NCBI GenBank assembly: GCA_910577105.1 | Contig: CAJTMB010000004.1 | Span: 62,001-126,000, forward strand | DNA: 64,000 nt | Direction: 5' to 3' | Source of the DNA: an uncultured Lachnospiraceae bacterium | GTDB lineage: Bacteria; Bacillota; Clostridia; Lachnospirales; Lachnospiraceae | Shown: positions 60,844 to 64,000 of the stretch, one piece after another | How positions within the stretch are numbered: position 1 is the first letter of the stretch | How the letters are laid out: every line of letters begins with the position of its first letter | Made by a program: the position numbers and the translations under genes | Notes under the pieces: generated by a model | What the model was told of the DNA's origin: nothing | Seen by the model: only the letters and a program-made list of their open reading frames with translations | Database searches by the model: none

Positions 60844-63672
60844 ATGCATATATCTAATATCCCATCTTCAAATGTAGACAGGGTTACAACCGAATATCGC
60901 GCCGCAGCAACCGATGTAAAGAAGTCGGAGAGCGGTTACGCATTGGACATTTCTGGAGTAGTTACGGATAACGCTGCGTATGGTCTTTTTGAAGACCGGG
61001 GCGTCCATGGAAGGACGGCAGAGGAAGTGATGCAGGCGGCAGGGAGTATGGATGTTTCCCTGTTTCGTGACTATATGACAGTGATGTCCAATTCTATGTC
61101 CGATGAGGATTTTGCCAGATTGATGAAAGATGGCTGCAATCCGACGGATATAGATATAGAAACGGCAGTAACCATTGTTGATACCATAAAGGCACAGCTT
61201 ATAAAGGCTGGTGTGGATATTGTGGGTTATACCGACAGTATTGACAAGGATGTCCTTGTGCAGATTACCGGAAGCGAGACGATGGCAGACAGCCTGTTAA
61301 GCGCCTTTTCCAAAGAGGATATCCCGGTTACGCAGGAGAATGTCTCGCAGGCAGTGGAAGCCTATAACAGGGGACAGGAACTTGCCGAACTTCCTGAGGG
61401 TGCCGTCAAATATATGGTAACCAACGGAATGGAGCCGGAAATTGACAATCTGTATCTGGCAGAACATGCCGGTGCCAGGGATGCCGGACGGCAGGGAAGA
61501 GGTTATTTCAGAGAAGAACTCCCCGGCTATTATGGACAAAAAGCATCGGATGCAGATATGGCAAAGCTGCAGGACCAAATAGGAAAAGTAATTGAAAAAG
61601 CCGGATTTCCGATTACGGATGAAACCATGCAGGATGGTATGTGGCTGGTGGAAAAAGGGATTCCCCTTACGGAGAAAAGCTTTCGTCTGATGGAGGAAAT
61701 AAAAGAGGTAACATTACCGGTATCAGGAGAAAAACTGTTGGAGTCCATAGCCGGAGCGTTGGCAGAGGGAAGAAAAGCAGGAGAAGCAAACCTTGCCGAT
61801 GGCAGAAGCGTTTACCGAAAGGCTGTTGACTGTTTTGAAGATTATGAAAGAAAATACAGCGCGGTTTTGGCAGCGGAACCCTTGCCCGAAAACATAAGGG
61901 CGAGACGGCAGTTAGAAGAAATTCGCCTTCACATGACTGTGGAAGCCAATGTGAAACTGCTTAAAAGCGGATTTTCCATAGACACGGCTCCAATGGAAGA
62001 AATGATAAATGCCCTGAAAGAACTGGAAAGCAAACAGGCCGAGGCAGGGACTATGGCTGTTAACCCTGCTGACCTTTACAGGGAAACCGTGCAAAAGACG
62101 AGGGAATTGCCTTATCTGCCCGCAAACACACTGGGCCGGCTTTTATCTCTGGGCCAGATACTTACCGTGGACGCCATATATGAAACAGGGCAGGCGCTTC
62201 GGGACGCTTACAGGCAGGCCGGGGAAGCGTATGAAACCATGATGACCGCACCGCGGGCCGACATGGGTGACAATATCAAAAAAGCGTTCCGCAATGTGGA
62301 CGCCTTATTGGAAAACATGGGTCTGGAACTTACGGAAGAAAACCGCAAGGCGGTCAGAAGCTTAAGCTACAACCACATGGAGCTTACGGAAGAGAATCTT
62401 CTGGCAGTAAAAGAAGCGGAAAAAACAGTGGCATCCGTTGTTAAGAAGATGACGCCTCCGGCAGTACTTGACATGATTCGCGAAGGAATCAATCCGCTAA
62501 AGACCTCCATGGAAGAACTTTCGGAGTATTTGTCGAATAGGGATGATTTTTCGGAAGAGAGTGAAAAATACAGCCGCTTCCTTTATCATCTGGAGCAGAA
62601 TAAAGAGATTTCGGAAGAGGAAAAAGAGTCGTTTATAGGGATTTACAGGCTGTTAAAGCAGATTGAAAAGTCCGATGGCGCCGTTATAGGCAGTCTGATA
62701 AACAGTCAGGCAGAGATTACCTTCAACAATTTGCTTTCTGCCGTAAGGAGCGGGAAAGTAAAAGGCGTGAACATTACGATGGATGAAAATTACGGAAGCC
62801 TGAAAGAAGCAGTGGAGAGAGGAATTTCCATCGACGCGCAGATAGAAACTGCATATAATCAAACGCTTTTGGAGGAAGTCAGAAAGATTAATGAAGTGGG
62901 TGATGAAGCAGTCCGTATTCTTCAGAAACTGGAGCAGCCGGTTACAATTGATAATTTGTTTGCGGCAGATGCCATGAGGAAGAAAGACGCCCAGCCTTTT
63001 AAGCGGCTTGCAGAAGCAGGAGAAAAGGCGGCAGAAGGAAAAGTGCTGAATAAAGAGAGCCTTACCGATATTCTGGAGGACACCGGATTTGTGGAAGAGA
63101 ATGATTCCGTATATACCGATAAGGAAAGTTTCCAGAATGCATACACAGAGTTGATGGAGCGCAGCGAGAGCATGGCAAAGGCATTGACGTTTGAAGCCGG
63201 AACGGAGAGTCTGGATGTAAGGGCCTTACAACTTGTCTGCAAACAACTCCACCTGCAGAAGATGCAGGCTGTAAAAGAACAGGAGTATGAACTGCCCCAG
63301 ATAATTGACGGGGACCTCACAGCCATACATCTGAAACTGGTTCATTCCGGTGAAGACAGCGGCAAGGTCTTTGTAGGTGTGGATACGGTCGGATATGGAT
63401 ATTTATCCGGAGAGTTCTTTATGGAAAACGGAAATGTTTCCGGATATTTTACAGGCAGCGGCAGTGATGTAACGGAGTTAATGCACCGGACCGTGGATGT
63501 ATTTTCCTCCCGTTTACGGGAATCAGGATTACAACCCGGTAATTTGCAGGTGATTGACGGAAAGCCGGTTAACGCCGCAGAAGGCAGCAGCAAACCGGAA
63601 ACAGAAACAAGAGAATTATATCATGTAGCAGGCATGGTAATCGGGGCTATAAAACAAGCCTTATCAGTTTAA
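60844..63672 (+). CDS. Large flagellar-locus protein with FliK-like C-terminus
   Basis: A 942-residue, mostly helical protein lacking a signal peptide or membrane segments. It resembles proteins annotated as DUF6240 in Lachnospiraceae flagellar regions (from memory, not checked). Degenerate repeats of a helical unit recur in the first 650 residues (for example ITDETMQDGMWLVEKGIPLTEKS and LTEENRKAVRSLSYNHMELTEEN). The last 140 residues have the beta pattern of a flagellar hook-length control domain, ending VDVFSSRLRESGLQPGNLQVIDGK. The start at 60844 is favoured by GAGAGGAA. Flagellin follows 40 bases downstream. Confidence 0.65.
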   Translation: MHISNIPSSNVDRVTTEYRAAATDVKKSESGYALDISGVVTDNAAYGLFEDRGVHGRTAEEVMQAAGSMDVSLFRDYMTVMSNSMSDEDFARLMKDGCNPTDIDIETAVTIVDTIKAQLIKAGVDIVGYTDSIDKDVLVQITGSETMADSLLSAFSKEDIPVTQENVSQAVEAYNRGQELAELPEGAVKYMVTNGMEPEIDNLYLAEHAGARDAGRQGRGYFREELPGYYGQKASDADMAKLQDQIGKVIEKAGFPITDETMQDGMWLVEKGIPLTEKSFRLMEEIKEVTLPVSGEKLLESIAGALAEGRKAGEANLADGRSVYRKAVDCFEDYERKYSAVLAAEPLPENIRARRQLEEIRLHMTVEANVKLLKSGFSIDTAPMEEMINALKELESKQAEAGTMAVNPADLYRETVQKTRELPYLPANTLGRLLSLGQILTVDAIYETGQALRDAYRQAGEAYETMMTAPRADMGDNIKKAFRNVDALLENMGLELTEENRKAVRSLSYNHMELTEENLLAVKEAEKTVASVVKKMTPPAVLDMIREGINPLKTSMEELSEYLSNRDDFSEESEKYSRFLYHLEQNKEISEEEKESFIGIYRLLKQIEKSDGAVIGSLINSQAEITFNNLLSAVRSGKVKGVNITMDENYGSLKEAVERGISIDAQIETAYNQTLLEEVRKINEVGDEAVRILQKLEQPVTIDNLFAADAMRKKDAQPFKRLAEAGEKAAEGKVLNKESLTDILEDTGFVEENDSVYTDKESFQNAYTELMERSESMAKALTFEAGTESLDVRALQLVCKQLHLQKMQAVKEQEYELPQIIDGDLTAIHLKLVHSGEDSGKVFVGVDTVGYGYLSGEFFMENGNVSGYFTGSGSDVTELMHRTVDVFSSRLRESGLQPGNLQVIDGKPVNAAEGSSKPETETRELYHVAGMVIGAIKQALSV

Positions 63673-63712
63673 CCCATTGACAGTCGTTTGAGCGGCAGAA
63701 TGAGAGGAAAAT

Positions 63713-64000
63713 ATGAAGATTAACTACAACGTATCGGCAATGATATCAAACAATGCACTTGCAAACAATGATGATTTATTGTCAAAGTCTCTGGAAAGAT
63801 TATCTTCCGGACTTAAAATAAACAAAGCAAAGGATAATCCGGCCGGTCTTGCCATGGCAAAAAGAATGAATGCGCAGTTGGAAGGACTTTCCAAGGCAAA
63901 CCAGAACGCCGGTGACGGTATTTCCGTAATTGAGACGGTTGACGGCGCGTTATCCGAAGTCCACAGCATGTTGCAGCGTATCAATGAACTGACGGTAAAG
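63713..64000 (+). CDS. Flagellin, N-terminal part (cut by window end)
   Basis: The first 96 residues of a flagellin. MKINYNVSAMISNNALANNDDLLSKSLERLSSGLKINKAKDNPAGLAMAKRMNAQLEGL and the following GDGISVIETVDGALSEVHSMLQRINELTVK are the conserved D0/D1 helices of the family; filament subunits and FlgL junction proteins share them. GAGAGGAAA precedes ATG 63713. The gene continues beyond the window. It probably belongs to the same transcript as the FliK-like gene, because no promoter was seen in the 40-base gap. Confidence 0.9.
   Translation, partial: MKINYNVSAMISNNALANNDDLLSKSLERLSSGLKINKAKDNPAGLAMAKRMNAQLEGLSKANQNAGDGISVIETVDGALSEVHSMLQRINELTVK

Noticed and set aside
63672..63713. A sigma-28 promoter for flagellin
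   Set aside because: The 40-base gap has no TAAA...CCGATA-like pair, and none was noticed at 60734-60844; expression from further upstream is assumed.

Overview
The window looks like a chromosome segment of a motile, Gram-positive anaerobic gut Firmicute of the Lachnospiraceae type. Pointers are the moderate-to-low GC with Firmicute-style AGGAGG ribosome sites, a CIRCE heat-shock operator, an oligoendopeptidase F/DegV pair, a NiaR repressor with 3H domain, DUF4358/MBOAT/DHHW and DUF2975/XRE cassettes, and a flagellin at the right edge. No phage, insertion sequence, CRISPR array or rRNA operon was seen. The species is not determined.

Layout. 0-6.2 kb: a broken GNAT gene, an OFA-type transporter, a small kinase, hsp20 under CIRCE, oligoendopeptidase F and DegV. 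6.3-12.2 kb: a complete fructose PTS locus (DeoR regulator, 1-phosphofructokinase, EIIABC, HPr-like protein, enzyme I). 12.3-15.6 kb: membrane and epimerase genes. 15.6-26.7 kb: a long polyamine operon (speD, speA-type decarboxylase, speE, carboxyspermidine dehydrogenase, nspC, two membrane genes, aguA, aguB) with a structured leader and hairpins at several gene junctions. 26.7-28.1 kb: NiaR, PilZ protein and tRNA-Pro on the minus strand. 28.4-33.7 kb: rRNA methyltransferase, then zinc-ribbon/membrane and lipoprotein genes. 33.7-36.4 kb: RHH regulator, putative Mn transporter with Fur-family regulator, tRNA-Lys, TatD. 36.5-41.0 kb: DUF2975-XRE-DUF4173 operon, small lipoprotein, ABC-F protein. 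41.2-44.4 kb: DUF4358-MBOAT-DHHW cell-surface acylation cassette. 44.4-49 kb: ECF sigma factor with an ABC exporter module. 49-53.3 kb: flotillin, a HAD-tyrosine phosphatase fusion, rsmA. 53.4-60.7 kb: two paralogous stress/lipoprotein-like genes, a large acidic-repeat AAA-like protein and glgB. 60.8-64 kb: a large FliK-like protein followed by flagellin, cut by the window end.

How genes work together. The polyamine operon encodes arginine to agmatine (SpeA), agmatine to putrescine (AguA, AguB), and two parallel ways from putrescine to spermidine: SpeD/SpeE using decarboxylated SAM, and a dehydrogenase/decarboxylase pair using aspartate semialdehyde. The fructose locus carries its own general PTS proteins, and its HPr lacks the regulatory Ser46.

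The most unusual signal is a family of four dispersed palindromes of about 180-190 bp (3323, 15569, 28163, 50622). Within each copy the outer arms pair perfectly or nearly so, although the arms differ greatly between copies, and every copy sits 10-30 bp upstream of a recognisable -35 box. One copy is flanked by an 8-bp direct repeat. Such compensatory divergence implies that the hairpin itself is maintained. A second candidate is the roughly 400-nt structured transcript leader between one of these palindromes and speD.
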